A DNA stretch of 34,465 nucleotides from Oscillospiraceae bacterium (GTDB taxonomy: Bacteria > Bacillota > Clostridia > Oscillospirales > Ruminococcaceae): contig JAHHTS010000022.1 of NCBI GenBank assembly GCA_020024475.1, positions 1-34,465 of the forward strand, in the 5' to 3' direction. The notes under the pieces were generated by a model that was given only the letters and a program-made list of their open reading frames with translations, made no database searches and had not been told where the DNA came from. The translations under genes were made by a program, and so were the position numbers. Of this stretch, positions 25,881 to 34,465 are shown piece after piece. The stretch's first letter is position 1, and every line of letters starts with the position of its first letter.

Positions 25881-26489
25881 AAATATTACCTCTAATCAAA
25901 CTTTGATACTATACGAAAATATTAACATATATAATTTACTCATTCAATAATATCAGCAACACAATTCCTGACATCAGCAGTATAACTAGAATAATATCCA
26001 TATATGTCTATACAATATAATATATAACCTATGTGCGTTTACTGTATAGTGCCACATCTCTTATCATATTGGTATTTTTATTTTCCGATTACTTACGCTA
26101 TTGTTATAAAGTTTGTAAGTACATAGTTAATGTTTGTATCTATCATATTTCTGTCTATTATGTTCACCAATGCTCTAGTATTTTGAATATTATCCGTATA
26201 ATATATAATCTCGGTCAATTAGTCAGCATATTGGTAAAATGTTTTATTGCATTTTTAATTTTTCCTAAATCTTAACCACTTTGTTCTACTTATTTCTCAT
26301 TATTTTATTTAGTGTATATATTTGTATTTATATAAATTCTATAAACCTATATCATGCTTTCATCTATAGCTTTACAAGCAATATCCTATCTATTATAATG
26401 AAATTAAATTTAATCAATAAAATAACAGATTGTAGTAACATTTAAGTCATTGCTTGTAAGTATAAACAAAGCAATTGACAGGAGACGCT
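25881..26489. other. AT-rich intergenic region between diverging genes
   Basis: About 600 bases between the divergent lipoprotein and zinc-ribbon genes. It should hold both promoters, but no clean -35/-10 pair stands out. A short hydrophobic frame (26033-26275, GTG start) has no ribosome site and is not accepted as a gene. Confidence 0.5.
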
Positions 26490-26747
26490 ATGAAAAAATT
26501 AAAAATATGGGATTTGGTATCAACAGCTATAGTATTGCTTGGAGCAATGCTATTCTATTTGGGTTGTATAACAACAGAAAGATTTGACAACTTTATGTCT
26601 GCAACTGGGATTGTACTTGTCTCGATAGCGATAATTATTTCATTAATAAAACAGAGATGTCCATTTTGTAAGCATTATTTAGGCTACTTTTTCAGCTCTA
26701 AGCGTAAGTTTTGTCCGTATTGTGGATGTGAAATTGACAGCAACTGA
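26490..26747 (+). CDS. small membrane protein with C-terminal zinc ribbon
   Basis: An 85-residue protein with two predicted transmembrane helices (about residues 7-24, ending in LGAMLFYLGC, and 37-53, ATGIVLVSIAIIISLI) and a cytoplasmic zinc ribbon, CPFC and CPYCGC, 19 residues apart. The ATG at 26490 follows AGGAGACGCT and is preferred over an upstream in-frame TTG. The double CPxC pattern is that of small bacterial zinc-ribbon membrane proteins of unknown function. No partner gene is adjacent in the same direction. Confidence 0.78.
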   Translation: MKKLKIWDLVSTAIVLLGAMLFYLGCITTERFDNFMSATGIVLVSIAIIISLIKQRCPFCKHYLGYFFSSKRKFCPYCGCEIDSN

Positions 26748-27158
26748 TACTGCCTTATAAAATTTTATCGAAAGTAGCCGTGGCTTTATTGTATTCAGTT
26801 TATCTAAAGCCCAACTCTTACTATCTGTCCATTGTTATAAGATATCCATATAATTTAGTTTTCTCTATGCTGTCTGATAACTAACTCTATGTAAAATAGA
26901 GTTTTACTATACAGATTAAATTAAATCTAGAAGTATTTGAGTTTTTTATGGCTCACATTCGCCAGATTATTGACAATATTATAAATCATTATGAAATATA
27001 AACCAAGGCGTGGGCACTCAAAAGAGAGTGTTCATGCCTTGGCTTTTTGTGTTACAAAACTAACTAACTATCTATCGGCAAATATATAATATATTTTGTA
27101 TTGTGTAAGTATTTTTATTTTACTTATATTTATTTTACATATTTAACTATAAAATAAA
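26748..27158. other. intergenic region with a possible gene-end remnant
   Basis: No gene was found. An 18-codon frame at 26948-27001 (MAHIRQIIDNIINHYEI) has a protein-like sequence and ends two bases before the hairpin at 27003. This is the arrangement expected for the tail of a lost gene, but it has no ribosome site and is too short to identify. Confidence 0.4.
27003..27050. terminator. GC-rich hairpin terminator
   Basis: A 17-bp stem with G-T pairs (27003-27019 and 27026-27042, arms starting ccaaggcg and ending ccttgg), a 6-base loop, and CTTTTTGT after it on the plus strand. On the minus strand it is followed by TTTATATTT and may also stop the ABC transporter transcript. It is far more GC-rich than its surroundings. 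Confidence 0.75.
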
Positions 27159-29519
27159 TTATACAACAGAATACTCATCTGTCAGTAATGTGTATGTAAC
27201 ATAAATTATAGATACAGAAAGTATTAAATATAACCAACTAAATATGCTTAATCCACCATTCATAAAAAAGTGTGCAAAATGGAATGTTGGATATAAAGTT
27301 ATCCATTTAGTCCATTCTACTCCTAGATAATACAAAATAGCCGGAAAACCTAGTAACAATACTGAAAACATAACAGCTGATATATAACTATCAAGTTTTT
27401 GTGAAATAAATAATACTACCATTGTCATAGTAAAGGTAACTAATAATCTTACTCCTATCATAAAAATTATTAAAGCTACCACCGGAATATGTTCGCTAAT
27501 ATTATGTAGCATATCTATACTTTTAGCTGGTACAAAAAGACCTTTAAAACCATAGTCTTTTCCAACTTGCCAAAATCTTGGTGCAATTGAAACTGCTGTT
27601 ATAATACCTGAAACTATAAACGAAACTTTTATTTTAGTTTTAGCTGTGTATTCCATACCAAGTGGTGTTGCTTTTATTACTTTTAGCATTCCACTTGATT
27701 TTTCAATGCAAAATAGTCCTGCAAAGGATAAGCTTGTAACTAAAATTGTAAATAGATAATCTTTTAAATCCAATAAGTCATTAAAATCAAACAACTTAAT
27801 ATATCCTGTATCATAAATAAGTTGAATTCCTTTATTCTCGTTCACAAACTTGACTTTATCTAAAACTTGCCTATATACCTCATATTCCATATTTAATGCA
27901 TAGTTTGAAGATGTTATCATTGAATATTCTTCTTGACTTATCTGTTTATTCTTTAGCATTTTTTTAGCCTTATACAAAGGTTCAAATTTTTCATTTTCTT
28001 CTTTTAAAAATTCATAAGACTTTGTATCATACGGACCGGTTATTTCTTTCATATAATAAGAATAAAACATTTCTTCTGCTGTAATATAATTTTCTGCTTT
28101 ATATGCGTTGTATCCCTGAAAAATACAGAACAAAGCCAATATAAATGCCGCACCATTTACAACCGTAAGCTTGTACCATTCTTGTTTAAATACTGTTGTT
28201 GCTTTATATTTTCTTTTAATATTAAAGCTTATTTTTTTATTATCTGACTTACTTAGCTGTGCTTTTTCAAACGTTATCAAGAATATTGCTATAAAAATAA
28301 CTGTAAATATAATTGCAGCTATAATTTCAACCCAAAATAAACGTACTGGTTTTCCAAACCAATAAATATTTCTATAACTGCCCAGTATTTCATTTGTTGT
28401 TAAAAAACTTACAAGATTAGAATATTTAATAACATTTAGATGGCTTGTTGCAGGTATCATATTTCGTATAATTAACTGTAATACCGGCATTGATAGTGAT
28501 AAAACATACCCTGTAAAAACTCTTTTAGTTAAAACCATACTAAATAAAATCCATACACCACAAATAAATGCTGCTATCCATTTTGTGAAAATAAATATCA
28601 ACAAATATTGCGCAACATTTATTCTCATTGTACTTCTCATAAGATATGGTATTGACTGTATACTTCTTGTTAAACTTCCAAGCCCGTATGTATAATTACA
28701 AAAAAATAGATTTACTACATATATCGCTGTTACCGCTATAAGTAGACTTACACCCATTGCTAAAATTTTTACAACAGCTGTTTTTGTTCTCCCAGCAGAA
28801 TTTGTACGAATAAGTGTTAATAATCCATTGTCTTTTTCTTCTCTAACTATAAATGATGCAAGTAATATCATTATAAATATAAGGACTACATCACTATATT
28901 TATAACTTATAGCTTTAACCAAACCCTCTTGTGGAAAATACTCTGTTTTTATGCCGGATATATCTTCATAAGCTTTTGCAGTTGCTTTAATATTTAAACT
29001 ATCATAACTTCCCTCTTTATTGAAAATTGATATTTGTGATAGTTGAACTGCTTTTTTCTGTATTTCCTCCAAAAAGTTTTCATAACCCGATGACTCTTTG
29101 ATTTCGTTATTTATCTTTTGCAAAAAATAGTATTCTGTATATAGATTGTCAGTATATTTTATATATGTTTTTTTCTTATATATTTCTCCATATTTAAGAA
29201 AAATCTCCCGATATTCACCGTCCATCATTTTCTGTGCAGATTTTGGATTATAACTGTATTCTTTCATAATATTATCAATCTTTGTAATACCAGAAATCAT
29301 ATCAAACTGACTTTGTATATATTTTACTTTTTGTTCTTCCGTCATGCCTTTAAGGTCGATAGTCAATTGCTTATATGCTTTTGGAGAAGCAACATAACTT
29401 GATGCTGTTTGGGAACTCATCCATATTAAAAACAGATTGACACATACAAGTAAAGCAAAATAGAGCAAAAACGTCTTCTTGCTCCATAGCTTTTTAATTT
29501 CATAGAGGAAAAGTCTCAA
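27159..29519 (-). CDS. ABC transporter permease, internally duplicated
   Basis: Large integral membrane protein (786 residues), the ABC-2-like permease partner of the adjoining ATPase. It has two similar halves. Half 1 starts FLYEIKKLWSKKTFLL with a transmembrane helix at about 15-35, then an extracellular charged domain (about 36-205), then a cluster of helices to about 430. Half 2 starts FKQEWYKLTVVNGAAF with a helix, another extracellular domain (about 480-590), and a second cluster to the end. This suggests one polypeptide supplying both membrane halves. The start overlaps the ATPase stop by 4 bases, giving translational coupling. Export of a peptide or lipid-like substrate, or self-protection, is plausible; the substrate is unknown. 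Confidence 0.88.
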   Translation of the reverse strand: MRLFLYEIKKLWSKKTFLLYFALLVCVNLFLIWMSSQTASSYVASPKAYKQLTIDLKGMTEEQKVKYIQSQFDMISGITKIDNIMKEYSYNPKSAQKMMDGEYREIFLKYGEIYKKKTYIKYTDNLYTEYYFLQKINNEIKESSGYENFLEEIQKKAVQLSQISIFNKEGSYDSLNIKATAKAYEDISGIKTEYFPQEGLVKAISYKYSDVVLIFIMILLASFIVREEKDNGLLTLIRTNSAGRTKTAVVKILAMGVSLLIAVTAIYVVNLFFCNYTYGLGSLTRSIQSIPYLMRSTMRINVAQYLLIFIFTKWIAAFICGVWILFSMVLTKRVFTGYVLSLSMPVLQLIIRNMIPATSHLNVIKYSNLVSFLTTNEILGSYRNIYWFGKPVRLFWVEIIAAIIFTVIFIAIFLITFEKAQLSKSDNKKISFNIKRKYKATTVFKQEWYKLTVVNGAAFILALFCIFQGYNAYKAENYITAEEMFYSYYMKEITGPYDTKSYEFLKEENEKFEPLYKAKKMLKNKQISQEEYSMITSSNYALNMEYEVYRQVLDKVKFVNENKGIQLIYDTGYIKLFDFNDLLDLKDYLFTILVTSLSFAGLFCIEKSSGMLKVIKATPLGMEYTAKTKIKVSFIVSGIITAVSIAPRFWQVGKDYGFKGLFVPAKSIDMLHNISEHIPVVALIIFMIGVRLLVTFTMTMVVLFISQKLDSYISAVMFSVLLLGFPAILYYLGVEWTKWITLYPTFHFAHFFMNGGLSIFSWLYLILSVSIIYVTYTLLTDEYSVV

Positions 29520-30283
29520 TGAACTCCCTCCTCGCCGAATATATTAAGATACACCTGTTCCAGATTTTCGCCTGGTGCATATTTTTCTATAAGTACATCT
29601 ACTGGCGCTTTATCAACTAAATGACCGTCTTTAAGTAACAAAATCTCATCTGCAACTGTTTCAACATCGCTTACAACATGTGTTGCTGTAAGAACTATTG
29701 CATCTTTGGACAATTCTTTCATAAATTGTCTTAATCTTACTCTTTCTTTTGGGTCAAGACCAGCTGTTGGCTCGTCAAAAATCAAAAGTTTTGGGCTACC
29801 TAAAACTGCTGATGCTGCAAGCAATCTTTGTTTCATACCTCCTGAGTATGCGCCAAGTTTTTTATCAAGTTGTTCTGTTAAATTTACTCTTTTTGCAACA
29901 TTTTCAACTTCTGTAACTGCATTTTCTGATTTTATTTCTTTAAGAGCACACATATACAGCAAAAATTGGCGACCGGTGAAAGTATCATATAGGTTTTGTT
30001 GTTGTGGCATATATCCCAAAATTCTTCTATATTTTTTACCAAGTTTTCTTATAGATACATCGTCCCATTTTACACTGCCACTATTTTGTTTTAATGTACC
30101 GGTGATAATATTTATAAGTGTGGATTTGCCTGCACCGTTAGGCCCTAAAAGGCCATAAAGCCCTGGAGCAAGGTCAAAACTGACCTCGTCCAAAGCTTTT
30201 TTATATTGTTGTTTTTCTTTGCTCAAAAATTTCTTTGGCAAAGGATATTTTTTTGATAGTTCGTTTATTGTTAATCTTTCCAT
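29516..30283 (-). CDS. ABC transporter ATP-binding protein
   Basis: Cytoplasmic ATPase subunit (255 residues) of an ABC-2-type exporter. Walker A is GPNGAGKST (47-55), the Q-loop PQQQN (93-97), signature YSGGMKQRL (146-154), Walker B LLIFDEP (D170, E171), and the H-loop histidine is H202. An insertion-like N-terminal stretch, KKFLSKEKQQYKKAL, precedes the core. The ribosome site is weak (AAGTAAAAATAAA before the ATG). It heads a two-gene operon with the permease. The reading starts 22 bases after a dGTPase-like fragment, so the original promoter may have been lost or moved. Confidence 0.95.
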   Translation of the reverse strand: MERLTINELSKKYPLPKKFLSKEKQQYKKALDEVSFDLAPGLYGLLGPNGAGKSTLINIITGTLKQNSGSVKWDDVSIRKLGKKYRRILGYMPQQQNLYDTFTGRQFLLYMCALKEIKSENAVTEVENVAKRVNLTEQLDKKLGAYSGGMKQRLLAASAVLGSPKLLIFDEPTAGLDPKERVRLRQFMKELSKDAIVLTATHVVSDVETVADEILLLKDGHLVDKAPVDVLIEKYAPGENLEQVYLNIFGEEGVH

Positions 30284-30304
30284 TTTATTTTTACTTATAT
30301 AGAT

Positions 30305-30442
30305 TTAATAAATTCCTTGCAATTCTTGATATAAATTTTTTGCATATGTATCTGTCATTCCACTTATATAGTCTGTTATTAGTAAAAATCTAAGATACAG
30401 GTTATAGTTTTCATCTTTAGTTTTATATTTTATATATCTTGA
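30305..30442 (-). pseudogene. C-terminal fragment of a dGTPase (dgt) gene
   Basis: Forty-five open codons on the minus strand end in LLITDYISGMTDTYAKNLYQ followed by ELQGIY and a stop. The TDYISGMTDxYAxxLYQxLxGI block is the characteristic C-terminus of deoxyguanosine-triphosphate triphosphohydrolases. A stop lies directly upstream in frame, and the rest of the roughly 450-residue enzyme is absent, so this is a deletion remnant. It abuts the ABC ATPase gene. Confidence 0.75.
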
Positions 30443-30809
30443 TTAATAATTTTCAAATAATACTCACGGAAATGTTTGTAATTAAAATTGTTCTTTATTA
30501 TCATTAATTACTTTTTAATATTATTCAATATATATTTACAATCAATTCAAATTAATGTAAAAATTATTATATTTGTGACTTGTTGGATATTTTACTTTCC
30601 CATTTTATTTTTAATATTACACTCAAAAAATTATACAAATATTAACATCTATACTAAATAATGCTGTTATTATGTGTAAATAATACTATTTGACAACATT
30701 TCAACTAAGTATTATATGTTTGTAATCAGTTTTTGTAAGTAAAACTCTTTTCGATTATTGCAATCTATACTCTAACTTTATATATAGTGTATCTTTTAAA
30801 ACAAAACAA
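30443..30809. other. AT-rich spacer, no gene seen
   Basis: About 370 bases of very AT-rich DNA between the dGTPase fragment and the small membrane protein gene. No coding, repeat or clear hairpin signal was found. Confidence 0.6.
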
Positions 30810-31124
30810 TTATTTATTTTTCTTTTTAGATAATATTCTTATGCATAATATAAAGAAAACAATTATTATCAATATTGCTGATATTTTCAAGTACAGTGAA
30901 TTTAAAAAATTTATATTTGAAAACATCATAAATAACATCATTGGACACCAAAGTAACACAATATATGCTAATATACATATATATTCAAATAAGTTCATAT
31001 TCCCCATTGTCTGTTCTATTAATAAGTTTTGATAACCACCACAAACGGATACAATACAAGAAATTAATATACCAAATAATACATACAATAATATGATTTT
31101 TAATAATTTTTTTAAAAAGTTCAT
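30810..31124 (-). CDS. small hypothetical membrane protein
   Basis: A 104-residue protein with three predicted transmembrane helices: about 9-29 (ILLYVLFGILISCIVSV), 46-68 (FEYICILAYIVLLWCPMMLF), and 78-97 (LYLKISAILIIIVFFILCI), ending in the basic tail KKKNK. AAAGGA lies about 10 bases upstream of the ATG. It starts 15 bases after the lipoprotein gene stop, so it is the last gene of a three-gene minus-strand operon (signal-peptide protein, lipoprotein, membrane protein). No family was recognised. Confidence 0.7.
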   Translation of the reverse strand: MNFLKKLLKIILLYVLFGILISCIVSVCGGYQNLLIEQTMGNMNLFEYICILAYIVLLWCPMMLFMMFSNINFLNSLYLKISAILIIIVFFILCIRILSKKKNK

Positions 31125-31139
31125 TTACACAATATTCCT

Positions 31140-32240
31140 TTATTTTAAAGCTACTATTCCTGGTACTAATTCTAATTCATTTAAGTCATATTCTGTTATA
31201 TTTTCATTTGTCAAGTTGTAAACAATTAATGTTTTCGGAGTTTGAAAATAATAATTATTTTCTCCTTTAGAAAAATATATAGAATAATCACCATATGTAC
31301 CGTAATCAAACTCTAAAGATGTGATAGTTTTTGTTTTTAAATTATATATAGAGTAACAATTCATTCCCAAACTATATCTATCATGCATAAAAATAATATT
31401 ATTATTTTTTTCATCATATCTTATATGTTTTGGATATTTATATTCCAGTGAGATATAGTTTGATTTTAATGTCATTTCACTTAAGTCATATATATCTATC
31501 TTATTAGAACCTATTGCATATTTATTTTCATCTAATCCCTCTGTAGTTTTAGCTAAATAAATTAAATCATCTATTTTACATGCGTGTTGATAACTACCAT
31601 CATATAACTTTAAATCAGTACTCTTTTTCAAATTAAATTTTAAATCAAATTCAAACAGATAGTTTGTTATATCTCCATAAGATGAATTTTTATCTATTAT
31701 TCCGCAAAATAAGTATATATTTTCTTCACTTACTACGATTCCTGATGGAAAAATAATTGCGGCATCATATTCAAATTTTTCAGTATAATTTAAGCTCAAA
31801 TTGCTATCATAAACTTCTAAAACTAAATATGGATTTTCATCCACATAACTACTGATAGCATATATATCACCTTCATATTGACATGCTGTATAAAAATCTT
31901 TTTGAAGTTTTATCGTATTTTTTTCGTTTCCGTCTTTAGAAATTGTTTGTAAATATGTATCTCTTTTTAAATCAGTTTGAGTTTTTAAATAAGTCAAATT
32001 TGGAGATTCTAAAGAAAATTCATATATATATCCCAAACCACTGACATTAGATGTCCTTTTTACACTGTCATGTATTTCCACTTTTGTATTATTTTCATCT
32101 AATCCACATAAATAATAATATTGATTATCAAAAAGTATAAATTCTGCATCATCGGTGTCAAGTTTATCTACATCTTTGGAGCAACCACAAAGTAAAATTA
32201 TAAAGAGAAATATACAACAAATTATTTTACTATTTTTCAT
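31140..32240 (-). CDS. lipoprotein of unknown function, beta-rich
   Basis: Exported lipoprotein of 366 residues with signal MKNSKIICCIFLFIILLCGC; the lipobox is LCGC with C20 lipidated. The mature part is beta-strand-rich with repeated Asp/Tyr/Leu-rich strands, for example YEGDIYAISSYVD and CKIDDLIYLAKTTEG, suggesting a propeller-like surface protein. I chose the ATG at 32240 because GGAGAAAA directly precedes it and it gives a proper signal peptide; the longer in-frame extension has none. The start overlaps the end of the upstream small gene by 11 bases, so translation is coupled. Confidence 0.85.
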   Translation of the reverse strand: MKNSKIICCIFLFIILLCGCSKDVDKLDTDDAEFILFDNQYYYLCGLDENNTKVEIHDSVKRTSNVSGLGYIYEFSLESPNLTYLKTQTDLKRDTYLQTISKDGNEKNTIKLQKDFYTACQYEGDIYAISSYVDENPYLVLEVYDSNLSLNYTEKFEYDAAIIFPSGIVVSEENIYLFCGIIDKNSSYGDITNYLFEFDLKFNLKKSTDLKLYDGSYQHACKIDDLIYLAKTTEGLDENKYAIGSNKIDIYDLSEMTLKSNYISLEYKYPKHIRYDEKNNNIIFMHDRYSLGMNCYSIYNLKTKTITSLEFDYGTYGDYSIYFSKGENNYYFQTPKTLIVYNLTNENITEYDLNELELVPGIVALK

Positions 32241-32442
32241 TTTTCTCCAATCTATCCCATACTTGCTCTTCCCAACCAAGTTGACGTTCTTTATCATTGA
32301 AAAAACTTGTATCTTCAGCCATTTCAACATTATGGCTACCATCAATTGCTGTATTCTCGGCAGCAAATGTTGTTATTCCCATATATGATAACATCATAAA
32401 ACTTAGTGCTAAACTAATCATTTTTTTCATATTTTTTCTCAT
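32230..32442 (-). CDS. small secreted protein of unknown function
   Basis: A 70-residue protein with a signal peptide (MRKNMKKMISLALSFMMLSY, then MGITTFAAE, with cleavage probably after FAA). The mature part of about 43 residues is acidic and Trp-containing (AEDTSFFNDKERQLGWEEQV). The start is uncertain: ATG 32442 and ATG 32430 are both possible, and neither has a strong ribosome site. It overlaps the following lipoprotein gene, so the two are expressed together. No family was recognised. Confidence 0.65.
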   Translation of the reverse strand: MRKNMKKMISLALSFMMLSYMGITTFAAENTAIDGSHNVEMAEDTSFFNDKERQLGWEEQVWDRLEKNEK

Positions 32443-32704
32443 TTTAATTTTTAATATCAAATTTGTAGTCAATATTATTTAAAATTATTTGTTAATATTT
32501 TATCAAATAATTCAAGAAAGAAGAATAAAAAATATACGTTAGTGTAATTTATAAATAATATATTAAAACCAATGTTCTTATTTTCCATTATATAACTATA
32601 TTCTCATTTGTTCTATGGATATTTTTTAATATTTTAAATTTATTATCACTATATTTCATCATATAATTTTCCAATTATCAATAATTTTAAATATATATTA
32701 AATT

Positions 32705-32990
32705 TTAATTATTAAAATCAATATAATTTGGGGTATTACTCAAATAATCTTCCTTAGTAATAAAAGATTTATCCAGTATTGTAACATTAACATCTGATAT
32801 ATTTCCATCTGACATTGTAACTTTAACTGTGTTTAATTTTGAATTATGTGATATATCTTTCCAAACTATAAATACCTAGACCATTAACTGATGTCTGTCC
32901 TACTTTACATATAGATGAATTATTATCAATATCTTTATTACTACATCCTATAAAGATTAAAAACGATAAACACAATTCTATTATTTTCAT
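32705..32990 (-). pseudogene. small lipoprotein gene with one frameshift
   Basis: An ATG at 32990 with AGGAG at good spacing begins MKIIELCLSFLIFIGCSNKD, a lipoprotein signal with C16 in IGC. The frame runs to about 32875, then ends early at a stop. The second frame from the same point continues as VFIVWKDISHNSKLNTVKVT, then MSDGNISDVNVTILDKSFIT, and stops at 32705-32707. The total of 286 bases is one over a multiple of three, as a single-base insertion would give. The intact protein would have about 94 residues. Confidence 0.75.
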
Positions 32991-33189
32991 ATCATACTCC
33001 TAGTAGCTCACATTAAAAGCCCGGTTTTTATCTTACTTTAAAAATATTTTTCTCAATATTTTATGTTTACATCATATATTCAATAAGAGCATTCCCATAA
33101 TTATTATAAGAATCCATTTCGGATACAGTTTAACTCTTTTGTACTTATACATATTTGTAGCCAATTTTACTATATCGTATAAACGGTAA

Positions 33190-34465
33190 TTAACTTAAAT
33201 ATCTTATTGGAGTATAATTTGGTATACTGTTATAAAAATATTCTGTTTTTATCAAACCAAGCTTTGCTACACCTATTTTTGATGGAACACTTTGTCCTTT
33301 AAAAATATAATCAACATAGTCTATACCATAAGATACAATTATACAATCCTTATACTCTTCATATACATTTATAGGGTCAAATATAATTTCTTCATCATTT
33401 TCTTCTCTAATTTTATTTAGAAAAATCTCTTTGTACGTGCCATCATCAAGGTTTATTACGTATCTGCCCATCTTATCTTCATCAGCACCATTTCTTTTAA
33501 ATTTCACCATATCTATAATAATATTATTTGATAAATATCCTTTAACAGATGTGCTATCTAAGTTCCCAAAATATGCGACATTATCAGATATCAATGTCTT
33601 TTCTTTGCTTGCAATATCTGTTTTATACATAGATGCTGTATTTTCTTGTATATCTGTAAAACTATATAAAAATCTATCTTTAACAAAAGCAAATTCATTA
33701 GATACAGAATCATCCACCATACTATATTTATAACTAGTAACTGTATCTACACTTTTATTATCTACATTTATTGACACTATCTCATAATCTATTTCCATTG
33801 TTGATGAATTATAATTGCTAAGTTCGACTACAATATTTCTATCGTATGCTCCCAATATTTTTGCATTATTATCAGTAAATTCAAATATTGATTTACTTTC
33901 TCCTGTTGTGTAATTTACGCTAACTAAACTTAATTTATTTGAAATAGAATTATCTGTAATTTGACTTTCTGTATTACCTGTAATTATATAAATATTATCT
34001 CTATCGCCAGAAATATTTATAAAACTATTCGGGTTAGTCATTCTTTTATCTATAATTTTTTTATCAGAACCGTCTAAATTTTTTATAACTGTTATGTACT
34101 GATGTGTAGATTCATCAAGATAATTATAAAATAATTTATCTTTGTTTAAACTTAAAAAAATCCTACTGAGTGATGATTCCATTTTTGCTGTACAAGTATC
34201 ATCTTTATGTTCACAGGCACTGCTGGAACACAAAGGTGTACTTATTTCATTTTCATAATCATAAAAGTTCAATAAATAGTTTTCTGTATAATAAATTCCA
34301 CTTTCAATAGTTGCTACTTGGTCAGCTCCTTTATATGCCGTTAACATAGATATATTATTGATATTATTAACATTATTATCAACAGTTAATTGTTCTTTGT
34401 CTGAGTTTACACAACCAGATAAAACAATTAAAATTACCAAAGTAAACAACAATATTATTTTTTTC
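33190..34465 (-). CDS. lipoprotein, start codon cut by window edge
   Basis: Exported lipoprotein of about 425 residues. From the last base of the window the frame reads (?)KKIILLFTLVILIVLSGC; the first base seen, G, is consistent with the third base of an ATG two bases outside. The lipobox is LSGC. Next comes ENEISTPLCSSSACEHKDDT and CTAK, a Cys-rich motif seen in a group of clostridial propeller-like lipoproteins. The remainder is beta-rich (DRDNIYIITGNTES, DRNIVVELSNYN). Function is unknown. Being the third lipoprotein of this type in 10 kb, it suggests a locus of surface proteins rather than part of the defence island. Confidence 0.85.
   Translation of the reverse strand, partial: KKIILLFTLVILIVLSGCVNSDKEQLTVDNNVNNINNISMLTAYKGADQVATIESGIYYTENYLLNFYDYENEISTPLCSSSACEHKDDTCTAKMESSLSRIFLSLNKDKLFYNYLDESTHQYITVIKNLDGSDKKIIDKRMTNPNSFINISGDRDNIYIITGNTESQITDNSISNKLSLVSVNYTTGESKSIFEFTDNNAKILGAYDRNIVVELSNYNSSTMEIDYEIVSINVDNKSVDTVTSYKYSMVDDSVSNEFAFVKDRFLYSFTDIQENTASMYKTDIASKEKTLISDNVAYFGNLDSTSVKGYLSNNIIIDMVKFKRNGADEDKMGRYVINLDDGTYKEIFLNKIREENDEEIIFDPINVYEEYKDCIIVSYGIDYVDYIFKGQSVPSKIGVAKLGLIKTEYFYNSIPNYTPIRYLS

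Noticed and set aside
26033..26275. 80-codon hydrophobic plus-strand frame
   Set aside because: It has a GTG start without a ribosome site in very AT-rich DNA, where hydrophobic frames arise by chance.
1..34465. CRISPR arrays, tRNA or rRNA genes, integrase or phage structural genes
   Set aside because: I looked for them and found no repeat-spacer pattern, no cloverleaf-like sequence and no integrase-like frame.

Overview
The window is AT-rich DNA. Its strong AGGAGG-type ribosome binding sites, lipoprotein-rich content and family profile fit a low-GC Bacillota, most likely a clostridial (Lachnospiraceae-like) gut or oral anaerobe. No rRNA, tRNA or CRISPR array was seen, so the species cannot be named.

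Region 1 (about 290-21322) is a defence island bounded by two perfect 610-bp direct repeats (290-899 and 20713-21322). Each repeat is a decayed, truncated IS3-family transposase segment. Between them lies one long minus-strand operon, read from 18602 down to 988. It encodes a small Cro/CI-type regulator, BrxA, BrxB, BrxC, PglX, a YjcQ-like small protein, PglZ, BrxL, a GmrSD-like DUF262/DUF1524 protein, a WYL-domain regulator and an unknown 403-residue protein, and it ends in a 22-bp-stem hairpin. This is a complete type 1 BREX anti-phage system with extra genes. PglX should methylate self DNA. BrxC, PglZ, BrxB and BrxA form the core machinery, and BrxL is the AAA+ effector. The DUF262 protein resembles the BREX-linked type IV restriction enzyme BrxU, and the WYL protein resembles the BREX regulator BrxR. 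Within brxC and pglX, base composition alternates between GC-richer blocks and AT-rich blocks, and one AT-rich block covers the PglX target-recognition region. This looks like recombinational mosaicism.

Region 2 (18665-20712), upstream of the operon, is a gene graveyard. It holds a decayed IS30-family element that appears to have split a small ribbon-helix-helix gene, and a minus-strand pseudogene.

Region 3 (21519-24226) carries a plus-strand pair: a MazG-like nucleotide pyrophosphohydrolase and a Vsr/DUF559-like nuclease fused to a superfamily 2 helicase. The fusion is broken by a single in-frame amber codon at 22286-22288.

Region 4 (24645-34465) looks like host chromosome. It holds Asp-box and other lipoproteins, a two-gene ABC exporter (ATPase plus an internally duplicated permease), a fragment of a dGTPase gene, a small zinc-ribbon membrane protein, a frameshifted lipoprotein, and a last lipoprotein whose start codon is cut by the window edge.
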